The notes beneath the pieces were generated by a model. The model ran no database searches, was not told the origin of the DNA, and saw only the letters and a program-made list of their open reading frames with translations. From positions 1 through 57,655 of the IMG/VR virus record IMGVR_UViG_3300033144_001394: a stretch of 57,655 nt of DNA. The stretch is one strand, 5' to 3'. A program made the translations under genes and the position numbers. The first letter of the stretch is position 1. Each line of letters begins with the position of its first letter. Of this stretch, positions 10,201 to 19,200 are shown in pieces. Origin of the DNA: a virus.

Positions 10201-10312
10201 AATGATATATTTGATAATGTTAGGCTTATTCGGGATAAGGAGAATGGTGGATTCAAGCTTACAGGCAGAATGTATGATGGTCTTAATAAAGAAGGCAAAG
10301 TTAATTGGATAA
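7274..10312 (+). CDS. large virion/cargo-type protein (MATYLPG family), frameshifted near its 3' end
   Basis: This frame codes for ~1012 residues starting MATYLPGVTDYIPQIQPF, an N-terminus that I recall as conserved at the start of a large structural/cargo protein of crAss-like phages. The sequence is mostly acidic and helix-forming, with no catalytic motif that I can identify. The true product follows this frame to about nt 10105-10117 (GIFREKE) and then switches to the -1 frame; the last ~65 residues of this frame (Leu/Ile/Lys-rich) look spurious. The corrected protein would be about 1065 residues ending at 10470. It sits directly before the three giant genes, so delivery with the virion polymerase is a reasonable inference. 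Confidence 0.75.
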   Translation: MATYLPGVTDYIPQIQPFKPDYNFYSGALQMKQGQYDASHKQLSNLYGSLLNAPMLRDQNIESRDQFFKAINNDIQKISGLDLSLRENVSAASDLFTQIYDNENIVKDMVYTKNYQSELTRAESFRNCVDIEKCGGAYWEDGVKALNYKADEFRKASDQDALGMQNSKFASYQNVMEKAVKLAKDAGLNIEIDQVNGRYIYTTKNGPNLIRPLSDLFTGVFANDPSIQEYYNAQAYVQRKEWIFGNANQYGGEAGAEQAYADQMIQGMQAMFGQMEEDITFQKDMNTGQKSNLEDRITKEGTIPNSPLARQYQALNEYEQQIDATGKVIENTNGYIKNVQDPALRRAMGANLDKVMASFLLQGDITGAAETLAYKDYSVKMEADPYALENVKQSNRLALAERKFQYDIALEKYKLDPEAWEKKQMEIGDIDQNIPNTVDDVTGASEINLDDDGAAVVYEDMIKEGRNDFSKSERVLIKDYLERVKEQSRGEEFKGIASEDLVAFGEAMINEINTEEKYSTFEEGVTSTIKGQRAEGGLRLKEQWDSLSKADKVKAMHTKDFEQYLTADYGSGLSGTAIDNIFDSQIRPIIPKNEDEKVQREYLGAWNTDTGTLNNLSIIDHKEQVLDELNNWFMSENEDVLGKMKGDTGFLEYKPYLDHYFDENFKPRSAREFAHSYLDANPEQDPADPKVLERLMEVYYGDSYGAIKDSPSIYTWMDSRAREGQGGLSNKLLETTLSLLPNPMARRTRTISGLISELPADEQDAAWEKAEKEYGISNPNMNKFITPTGAGLDVAWRNGFSKHATPEGGAMYLGLMGNDSYAARGINYARVDPIAIKSGATMNVMSFFSDVLGASTGDMRLTLEGPQAEMEDVEHKADLMPIFNQLYQDMFNMASPKEGNRPVLNVTYQDIAGGTRDWTALNIKFNEPYMKEYLGSDANKGIFREKEQLTVLLRVHLKLLLKKIYIGQVNMKLKVIMIYLIMLGLFGIRRMVDSSLQAECMMVLIKKAKLIG

Positions 10313-10470
10313 CCCTTAATGAATACTCCCCTCCAGGAACAAGTCCAGACGTAATTAAGAACAGATTTCTTAATGAATTTGCACCTATTATTCAACCTGT
10401 TTATGATGATGAGATGCAATTCTATATGTCTAATCATCCTAATTATACCACCGATCCATCACAACTTTAA
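10105..10470 (+). CDS. C-terminal part of the MATYLPG-family protein in the -1 frame
   Basis: From 10105 the -1 frame reads REGATNGFAQGTSKTSLEED and continues as good coding sequence to TAA at 10470. There is no start codon until 10270, so this is not a separate gene. A TAG at 10102-10104 closes the frame upstream, which confines the crossover to about 10105-10117. Either one missing G in GGAG or an extra AG in the (AG)n run at 10103-10108 would restore continuity. The next gene begins 11 nt after the stop. Confidence 0.7.
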   Translation, partial: REGATNGFAQGTSKTSLEEDLYWTGQHEIKGYNDIFDNVRLIRDKENGGFKLTGRMYDGLNKEGKVNWITLNEYSPPGTSPDVIKNRFLNEFAPIIQPVYDDEMQFYMSNHPNYTTDPSQL

Positions 10471-10481
10471 TATTTTAGGTT

Positions 10482-13400
10482 ATGCCAAAATTAGACACCC
10501 ATGCGTTACTTACTCAGAGCCTAGCGGGTATGGATGTTTCTGATCCCTCTACTAGGGATGATATAGATCCATTAAACATGTCAGGTGATGAACTTCTTCA
10601 GGCTATCAATGATATGCCTGGTGATAAGATACCTGGAGTAGAACCAGAACTTCCAACAACACCTGAGACAGGTAATCCTCATAGTAATTATGTAAGAAAG
10701 GCATGGAGTGATTTTAAGTCTACAGCTCCTTCAGCAGCATTTAATCCATTAGCATCAGGTCAACAAGAACTCTTTGGCGCCGGTGTGGATCATCATTTCT
10801 ACGAAAGATATTATGAACATCCTAGCTTTGATAAACTTGGGTTTACACCCTTCCGAGATAACGAATCCTTCTATAACGAAAACTCATCTGCTTTAAGCGA
10901 TCTTCGTAGAACATATGGTGAATGGGCTTCTTTAGGATGGCTTGGTCTAAAAGATGCTGCTGGTTTTGGTAGTCATAGCGATGCTAAAACAGCTAAGGAG
11001 TTTGAGCATCATATGGCAATTGGTTCTAGTACAAGAGGTGGTACTACTGAATTTCTAAATAACTTGTTTCTTAATACAGGACATACTTTTGGTATCTTAG
11101 GTGAGTTAGCTATTGAGGAAATAGGACTAGCTTTAATTACAGGAGCTTCACTGGGTTCAGCTGCTCCTGTAACTGGATCTATTGCAGCTGCTCGTTTTAC
11201 TCGAGCAGCGATGAAGATTAAAGAGGGATTCAAAGTCAGTAGGAAGATAATGAACACTCTTGATAATCTTAAAGACGTTAGTAAGGCTAAGAAGTTTTTC
11301 TTAAATACAAGAAACGCAGCAGGTCGTTTTATAAATCCGTTATCATCAACAACAGCGTTCTACAAAGCAAAGAAAAGCGGTAAACTGACTAACCTAGATG
11401 GTTTAGCTACATCTACTTTAGGCTTTGCTTCTTTTTATCGTGATGTTCGTAATATCCGATTAGCTTATGGAGAATCTGCTCTTGAAGGAGGGCTGGTTCA
11501 GAATCAAATGTCTAAGGAGCTTCTTGCTGAGTTTATAGAAAAAAACGGTCGTCCTCCTACTGATAAAGAAGCGGACGAAATAACAAACACAGCTATTGCG
11601 GCAGGTCATAGTGCGGCATGGCAAAATCTACCTACTATATTCTTTAGCAACAAGATTGTCTTTGATAATATGTTCAAGACTTTTAGTCCCGTTAAAAGAC
11701 TAACTGATGATATTATTGAGGTAGCTAGTAAAGGTAAGTTTTCATTTACCAAAGGAATAGGTTATGGTAAATTAGAGAAAGGTTGGAAAGGTCTTGTACA
11801 GACAGCTAAGAATCCTAAATCATATTTTCGAAGTGGTAGAAATTACTTCAAAGCTAACTTTGCAGAAGGTCTTCAGGAAATTGCTCAGGAAACTATTTCT
11901 GGAGCTACCATGGATTACTATAAGAATAGAGGTTCTAAAGCTAATATACTTACGGGTGGTTATATGAACGTACTAGGGGAGAACTTAGAGCATATGGCTT
12001 CTGCTGAAGGACTCGAGATCTTTGGATCCGGTTTCTTAATGGGAGGTATGGTACAAGGTCCACAAAAACTAATAACAGGAGCTTGGGAAAGTAAAGGTCG
12101 GTTAAGTAAGAAGGGAAGAGAATCATATAAGGAAACTAAAGCTAAAAAAGACGAGCAGCTTAATAAAACAATTAATATTCTTAATGAGTTTTATGAAGAT
12201 CCTAAGAAGTTCTTGGCACCCGATCTTGAGAATATGATGGAGCAACATGAACTTGCTGCTGCTATGATTGAGGCAGATAATGCGGGTGATGAGAAAACAT
12301 TTAGAGATTTAAAGACAGATTCTCATTTTTCACATGCTATGACAGCCCTTGAGATGGGTAGATTTGATAGCATGGTTGAACAACTTAAGGAAGAGTTAAA
12401 CTTAAGTGATGAAGATATTTTAGCAATACCAGGTGTTAAATCAGTTGAGGGATATAAAGCCAGTATTAATAAAGCAGTAAGTCGAGCTAAAGATATCGAG
12501 AAGCGTTATGATGTAATGCAGAAGCAGTTTCCTAATCCAATTAACCCTAATCAATTTTCAGGTGTAGAACGTATAGAAGCTATAAAAGCACATGATGCTT
12601 GGAGTGAGGCTCAGAAGAATGCAATCTTTATGGGACATTCTTTCGATAGAACCTTAGAGCGAATGAATGATATTCTTAAGACAGCTAAGGAGTCATCTGA
12701 CCTTAATAATATTCCTGTAAGCGATTTCAATAAGCTATTCAACTTTGAAGATATTCATATAGAACTTCAGGATATAGAAGCTCAGATGAAGCTTATGGAT
12801 ACTGAAGAAGGCACAGCATCTAAGGAGACTAAGAAAATACGTAAGGATCGAGAAACTACATACAAGTTGCTTCAGAGTTATGAAGAAACTATGGCTGATT
12901 ATGTATCTGTTGGTGAAGATACAGTAGACGCTCCTGGATCGGAAATGACACAGGAAAATAAGGATAAGTTTAATGCTGCAGCTGATGCTTTTGAAAAATA
13001 CATTAAACACTTAGGTCAAAAACACAACCAGCCAATCTTTAATGATAACCTTGCGGAAACGTTTCAGAAAATAGTTGATTACTTCCAGTTAAAAGATGAC
13101 TCTAAAAGACTTACCTCAGCAGTAAATACTTTGATGAACCCTAGGGCTTTTAAAGAACATGTTCAACTTATTGCGGAGATTAATCAATATAACTACGAGA
13201 ATAGGAAGGTAAAAATTGGTATAATGCTTAAGGCATATGCTGATGCTAAAGGAGAGAATAAGTTCCTGAACGAATTATATGATGCAGGGATATTCTTTGA
13301 TCCAGAAGACTGGACTGCATTAAAAGAAAATGGTGATAGACCAGAGACTTTTTATGATGTTAATACAAAGGACGAAATTCAGAGAGGTACTAAGAAATTT

Positions 13401-16214
13401 ACAAAGGCATTAGAGATTGTCAATAAACATATGGAGATCTCTGGTAAGGAGATTCCAGAACATGTTGCTGAAACTACATTCTCTACCAAGAAAAGACGTA
13501 AGAAGTTCAATGATCGACGTACATATAAAGACCTAGCTGAACAATATGGATTCGATCCGAAGGCAGAGTCATCAGATGTTTCTACTATGGATGTATTAGG
13601 AGCCATTACTGATAGCCCTCATGCAACCAAACGAGAAAAAGCACTTGCTCGAGCATATATGAATCATGTTCCACTTGGAGCTACTATTAAATTTGTAAAG
13701 AACCATGATTCACCAGGATCCTATCAACATGATGATGAAGGTGGGGTAGTTACTATTGACGCTAGATATAGTTCTCGTGAGTATAGGTTAGGTTCATCAC
13801 CTATAGAGTTTGTTATTCTACATGAAGAAACGCATAGACTTACTGTAGAAGCTCTTGCTACAGATGAGGCTTATAATGAACAGATCACCGAACTAAGGGA
13901 GAAGACGCTGGCTCATTACGAGTCAGAAGCAGAAGATAAGACGGAAGGTCTTGTGAGAAGACCAGGTAAACCTTATTACGGTTTAATGGATAATGCGGAG
14001 TTCGTGGCTGAGGCCATGTCCAATTATGTATTCCAAAAGTTTTTAGGTAGTATCCCACATGAGCATAATCCTCAGAATAAAACTATTTGGGATAGCTTTG
14101 TTACACGAGTATTACAAATGCTGAAAAATACTTTCGGTAAAAAGAATACTACGGGTACGGTACTTAATGCAGCTATAGATATCATCACGGGTCAGATCGG
14201 TGGCGTAGATGCTCCTATGACGAAGATGGAGTATGAAGATGCCAAGGAGAAAATAAAAGCTCAACGTGATGAAGCTTTACAAGAACTTCAGGAACAAGCA
14301 GCAGGAGAAATTCATGAAATTGTTCAAGATGACGTAAGTTATTATCGAGGACAGATGGGAGAACCTGAAATAGATGTTGATGGTAATTTAGTTATTTATG
14401 GTAAGATAGATCCTTTATATGAAAAAGCGGGAATAAAAGGGTCTGGTGTATCTATGACCGATAATCTTGATTCAGCCGTAGACTATGGACATGGTCAAGT
14501 AGAAGTAGCTAAGAATTTAGCATCTGATGTCCTTGATGCTGAAGAGATGTTAATGGAAATTGATGAACAAGGCTGGACTCTTATTCAGATTTCAAAAGAT
14601 GCTGTAGATGTAAATAATGTAGTTAGAGAAGCAGGTGAAGTTAAAATAAAAGGTGATGTATTAACTATTCCTAAAGGTAAGTTTAAAGTACAACACATTA
14701 AAGAGGATGGTAGTATAACAATTGGAGAAATAAAAGCTCAACCAACACAACAAGATAGTGGAGGTACCCTGACTCAAACTACTCCGTATGAAACACCAGA
14801 TGGTAAAACAATTCAACTTCCAGGTACAAAAGAACGTGAATGGCCAGGAGCACCACTCCTTGGTGAAGAATGGGTAAGTGCTACCGGTAAGGAATATACA
14901 ATTACCGAGGTAACTGAAAAGGAAGTATATGCTAAGGTTGATGGTAAGAAACGCAAGCCTATCAGTAAGAAAAGCTGGTTAGATAGTCTAGATAACGGTA
15001 AGCTTAAACCATGGGAAGGTGAGTTCGAAGGTGGGATTGTTCCTACGGAAGCCGAAGTAGAAGTTCCACAAGAAGAAATTGATGCGATTCATGAGAAGTT
15101 TGATAAGAAGCTTGGTGCATTAGATAAACGTTATGCTGAGTCTAAAGTAAAAGAAGCTACAGAAGAGGCTGAGGTTGGAGACAAAGCTCAAGCATTTGAA
15201 GTAACAAGAGATACTCCTGTAGAGAGAATGCCAGAACTACTTGTTGAAAGACTGGTTGAAGGTTTTATAAACCGTAATAAAGACATGGAGCTTACTAAAG
15301 AAGATCCAATGCTTCCCGGTTTTGCTGAGATGAATCCCTTGCAAATTTCTCAGAGTAATGCATTTAGAAATTGGGTTAGAGATAGCGGTTTCGCTAAACC
15401 AGAGAAGATAATCGAAACATTTTTTGGACCTAAGAAGACTAGTAAAGATAAGATTAAGACAGAGAAAATGCGTCGTGATCTTGTAGCTCTTGGTGGATAT
15501 ACTCGTGAGGATACTAATATCATGAGTTATGCTGAGATAGAAAATGCTATTGATATAGGATTGAGTAAAGAAGAAGCTGAGGCATCATATGAGGCTGAAG
15601 ATTTAAGTACTGAAGCTAACCTTAAGGAGTTAATTAATGAAGCTAAGGTAGAGATTGTTGAGCTGCTTGCTGAACCTATAACTATGGAGGAGTTTAAAAT
15701 AGCCAAAGCTAAAGCTCAATCTATTTTTACTGAACACATTCTTAAGGGGGATGAGTCATTTACTGCAGCATGGTTTGATGAAGTTATTGAGGATACTTTA
15801 GATAGACTGGCTTTCTCATTTACTGCTGATAAGATTAAGAATGGAATGATTGTTCAAATGAAGAGTGGTCATATGATGGAGGTGGTAAATGCTAATCCTA
15901 AGAACAAAACTATACTGCTTGTAAATCCTAAAACTCAGAATGAATTTAGAGTATATCGAGATAAGGTACAGGAGCAGATCAAATACGTACCGAACGAGGC
16001 TATGAAAGAACCTAGTGTAATTAAGAAGATGACTCCTGAGAAAATTACTCCTAACGATTCAGATACTTCAGATGAAAGCATGAAGGAGACTAAAGAGATC
16101 AAAGATACAGCAAGAGAAGATACCGAGGCTGGTAAGAAAGCCGGTGAGACAGATGAAGATGTAGAAGCACAAAAGCAAAAGAGAAAAGACGCTCTTAAAA
16201 AGAACTGTAAATAG
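10482..16214 (+). CDS. giant virion/cargo protein with zincin metallopeptidase and possible ART-like segment (1910 aa)
   Basis: This is the first of three giant genes, corresponding in position to the capsid-cargo/polymerase giants of crAss-like phages. A zincin motif HEETH is at residues 1114-1118 (VILHEETHRLTVEA), with a likely third ligand Glu in NAEFVAEAMSNY near 1172. Residues ~1284-1410 resemble an ADP-ribosyltransferase-like domain: YYRGQ, then GVSMTDNLDSAVDYGHG, then GDVLTIPKGKFKV. The ART ExE position is not clearly conserved, so activity is doubtful. Residues ~205-300 are Ala/Gly-rich and partly hydrophobic; the middle and the Glu/Lys-rich C-terminus look coiled. The stop TAG is immediately followed by the next ATG. 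Combining protease and effector-like domains in one long chain fits the polyvalent-protein theme of phages. Cutting of host or phage proteins on entry is inference. Confidence 0.8.
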   Translation: MPKLDTHALLTQSLAGMDVSDPSTRDDIDPLNMSGDELLQAINDMPGDKIPGVEPELPTTPETGNPHSNYVRKAWSDFKSTAPSAAFNPLASGQQELFGAGVDHHFYERYYEHPSFDKLGFTPFRDNESFYNENSSALSDLRRTYGEWASLGWLGLKDAAGFGSHSDAKTAKEFEHHMAIGSSTRGGTTEFLNNLFLNTGHTFGILGELAIEEIGLALITGASLGSAAPVTGSIAAARFTRAAMKIKEGFKVSRKIMNTLDNLKDVSKAKKFFLNTRNAAGRFINPLSSTTAFYKAKKSGKLTNLDGLATSTLGFASFYRDVRNIRLAYGESALEGGLVQNQMSKELLAEFIEKNGRPPTDKEADEITNTAIAAGHSAAWQNLPTIFFSNKIVFDNMFKTFSPVKRLTDDIIEVASKGKFSFTKGIGYGKLEKGWKGLVQTAKNPKSYFRSGRNYFKANFAEGLQEIAQETISGATMDYYKNRGSKANILTGGYMNVLGENLEHMASAEGLEIFGSGFLMGGMVQGPQKLITGAWESKGRLSKKGRESYKETKAKKDEQLNKTINILNEFYEDPKKFLAPDLENMMEQHELAAAMIEADNAGDEKTFRDLKTDSHFSHAMTALEMGRFDSMVEQLKEELNLSDEDILAIPGVKSVEGYKASINKAVSRAKDIEKRYDVMQKQFPNPINPNQFSGVERIEAIKAHDAWSEAQKNAIFMGHSFDRTLERMNDILKTAKESSDLNNIPVSDFNKLFNFEDIHIELQDIEAQMKLMDTEEGTASKETKKIRKDRETTYKLLQSYEETMADYVSVGEDTVDAPGSEMTQENKDKFNAAADAFEKYIKHLGQKHNQPIFNDNLAETFQKIVDYFQLKDDSKRLTSAVNTLMNPRAFKEHVQLIAEINQYNYENRKVKIGIMLKAYADAKGENKFLNELYDAGIFFDPEDWTALKENGDRPETFYDVNTKDEIQRGTKKFTKALEIVNKHMEISGKEIPEHVAETTFSTKKRRKKFNDRRTYKDLAEQYGFDPKAESSDVSTMDVLGAITDSPHATKREKALARAYMNHVPLGATIKFVKNHDSPGSYQHDDEGGVVTIDARYSSREYRLGSSPIEFVILHEETHRLTVEALATDEAYNEQITELREKTLAHYESEAEDKTEGLVRRPGKPYYGLMDNAEFVAEAMSNYVFQKFLGSIPHEHNPQNKTIWDSFVTRVLQMLKNTFGKKNTTGTVLNAAIDIITGQIGGVDAPMTKMEYEDAKEKIKAQRDEALQELQEQAAGEIHEIVQDDVSYYRGQMGEPEIDVDGNLVIYGKIDPLYEKAGIKGSGVSMTDNLDSAVDYGHGQVEVAKNLASDVLDAEEMLMEIDEQGWTLIQISKDAVDVNNVVREAGEVKIKGDVLTIPKGKFKVQHIKEDGSITIGEIKAQPTQQDSGGTLTQTTPYETPDGKTIQLPGTKEREWPGAPLLGEEWVSATGKEYTITEVTEKEVYAKVDGKKRKPISKKSWLDSLDNGKLKPWEGEFEGGIVPTEAEVEVPQEEIDAIHEKFDKKLGALDKRYAESKVKEATEEAEVGDKAQAFEVTRDTPVERMPELLVERLVEGFINRNKDMELTKEDPMLPGFAEMNPLQISQSNAFRNWVRDSGFAKPEKIIETFFGPKKTSKDKIKTEKMRRDLVALGGYTREDTNIMSYAEIENAIDIGLSKEEAEASYEAEDLSTEANLKELINEAKVEIVELLAEPITMEEFKIAKAKAQSIFTEHILKGDESFTAAWFDEVIEDTLDRLAFSFTADKIKNGMIVQMKSGHMMEVVNANPKNKTILLVNPKTQNEFRVYRDKVQEQIKYVPNEAMKEPSVIKKMTPEKITPNDSDTSDESMKETKEIKDTAREDTEAGKKAGETDEDVEAQKQKRKDALKKNCK

Positions 16215-19200
16215 ATGGCAATAAATTGTAAGTTGGGTCAAGAGGCTCAGAGAGAGATTAGAACAACAGTAGCAGCTGAACTAACGCAAATGTTAAGAAA
16301 AGGAACTCCCTTTGAACTTAAGTCTTTTATAAAAAATGTATATGATGAGATCAAAGAAGACTTTGGTCATGAAATTGCTATTGATGCAGCTCGTCTTACT
16401 CCTATCTTTATTAAGCAGGTTATCAATAACGATACTCAATTACTTAAGACCTTAATTAAAGATAGAGGTCTTGTTGAATCAGATATTACCAACCTAATCT
16501 TCGAAGTAGAGGAGGATGGTGGTGCTGAATACATGGAAGATTATTTAGGTACGTCTGAGAGTGTAGCAGATATACTTGAAATACTTAATGAGGATCAAGA
16601 CTTTAGAACTGAAGAGGAGATTGATAAGGAGAAGGCTGAAAAGATGGCTGAAGGTACAGCTCCACCAACTCGTCCTGCTTTAACGTTTACTGGATCTACA
16701 GGACAAGTTCCTTCAGTTAGAGAAGAAGAAGGAGAGTTCCAAGCATACGCCCCAACTCTTTTATCCGATCTAGGGCAAGAGGCTTTGTCCATGAAGAAGA
16801 ATGATCCTAATTATAATGTCCCAGATAAACAACAGTCTATTTATTATAAAGTAAAAAGAGCCATTATCAAAGGTTTAGGTCTTGCTGACTATGATAGTTC
16901 ACTTATGGATTTTCAAAGCAAAGGACCTATGTTCCTCAAGGCTGTTTCTTTAAGTGAGATAGCTAAAGGAGATAGAAAGCCAGGTACGTTGTCTGATGCG
17001 CAACTTAAATCAGGCGTTGCTATGATGCTTGTAGATAAGAATGGTAAACCTATGAGATTTGATGCGGAAGGTAATGTAGCAGATGTAGGTACATTAATGT
17101 ATTATAATCTACGTAGGGCCAATAAGAAAGAGATTTACGATAAGGACGGTAATATTAAATTAACTAAGAACGATCGTAAAAGAGCAGAGTCTCTAGCTGC
17201 CATGAAAAACATTACTGTAGCAGAGGCCGAGACTACCATTAAACGAGAGATTAAGCTTATTGAGAGCATTCGTAATTATATTAAGGAAGATGCTAATAAT
17301 AGTATCACCTTTAAGATTAACGGAGGATCTTTAGGTTATTCTCCATTTGACTGGAATGTGCATACTCCAATAAGTGATATTACTTTTGATAGTCCTGATG
17401 AGTTTGATCCAGTAACTGTTATTTCTAACTTCGAGGTACCTGGTTTATTAGAAGGTGAAACATACTTTATTTTAGATTCATTACATGGTAATCCTATTGT
17501 AGCTGAGAGACCCGCTCTTAAGGATACACCCTATGGTGAGTTTCTTACTTCATTGCTTATTGATGATGTGGTGGATAAGTTTGGAGTTCCAATAACCAAC
17601 CAACGTAAACGGAAGATCCTGAATGATTATATTAACACTGAGGAAGGTAATTTTAGATTTTATCCGGATACTGGTGATGTTTTATTATATACTGAAAGAC
17701 TTAAGACTAATACTTCTGAACAACGTGAAATTGCCAGAAAGAAGCTTACAGAACATTTTTCTGTGCTCAGCCCTGTTCGTAGAATTACAACTGACCAAAT
17801 TAATGATCGAAGAAAGATCTCCTCTACTACGCCGAGAGATCAATGGAAACTTAATGACATTCTTGTTTATACAGATAAAGATGGAGGTAAGACCTATCGT
17901 GTTATAGAGTACGCTAAGATTCATACAGCCAAATCTCTTATTAGCGGAAAACTCCAAGATATCAAGGCTATGGATAGACTTGATGATGGTACCGTACGTA
18001 TGATTACTGAGCCGGTATCTTATAAGGAATTCATCAAGAAACATTATACGGTACATCATACACTTAATGGTCAAGATAAGATTGTTAGACTTAATGCCTA
18101 CATGACCTTTGAACCTATGGTTGAAGAGTTGAGTAAGATAGAAGCTGAGGATTATGCTGAAAGTATAATAACCAAGTCTCAAGCTAATAAACCACGTCCA
18201 CAATCATTAACTGATGAGTTTAATGATGATCCTATAGCAAAGCTTATTCAGGAGCATAGAGATAATACTAAGCTACATAAGAATCTTGATCGTAAAGTAG
18301 ATGAGATGAAAGCTACATCTACTCAGATGAAAGAAGCTGAGGAATGGTATAAGAATCATCCACTATCAGAACATTTTCCTCTAAAGGTTTTAATGAAGAT
18401 GGTTAATCAGAAAGGTTCCGCAGTAGCGAGCTGGTCTATGGCCGGTATTACTTTATATAAAGGAGCAGATTTCTCTGATGTATATCATGAGGCATGGCAT
18501 GCGTTCACTCAAGCATATCTAACTAAAGAACAGAAGAAAGAACTTTACAGTGAAGCACGTAAGAAAAAAGGAACCTTTAAAGATCATCATAACAATCTAG
18601 TATCTTTTGCATTTGCTACAGAGTTGCAGCTTGAAGAGTATTTGGCTGAGGAATTTAGAACATATATGTTATCTGGAGGTAAAAACATTAAAAATGCTCC
18701 GGTACGTAATAACATATTCCAGAAGATACTTAATGCACTTAAGGCGTTATTCGAAGGAGTTACGGTTACACAGATGGCATTGGATGAACGTGCTAATGTT
18801 AAGATCAAAGAACTATATGATAAACTTCGTGTAGGTAATCTTACTGAATATACCCACTCTGCAGAGAACGTTCAGTTCGGTGAGTTAAATCAAGGTATAC
18901 AACCTTTTGATGCAGAATCAGATATGCAATACCAGTTGGATTATGAAAATTCACAAGGAATTGTTAATATGATTGATGCTTTAGTATCAGAATGGGCTGA
19001 TGTATTAAATGCTATTCCTGGAGTAACTGACGAAGAAGCATTAAGAATAGCAGCACTTAAAGATCAGGTAGCAAATGGTGAATTAAAAGGAGCAGAGCTT
19101 AAGGAAGCTAAAAATACTATAGAGGGGCTTAAAGCTAAGTCAACCTATAAGTATACCTCTACTCTATTTAATACACAAGAGGATACGAAACGTACTTATA

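Noticed and set aside
10270-10470. Independent 66-residue gene starting at 10270
   Set aside because: Good coding in this frame begins at 10105 without a start codon, so the ATG at 10270 is internal to the frameshifted protein.
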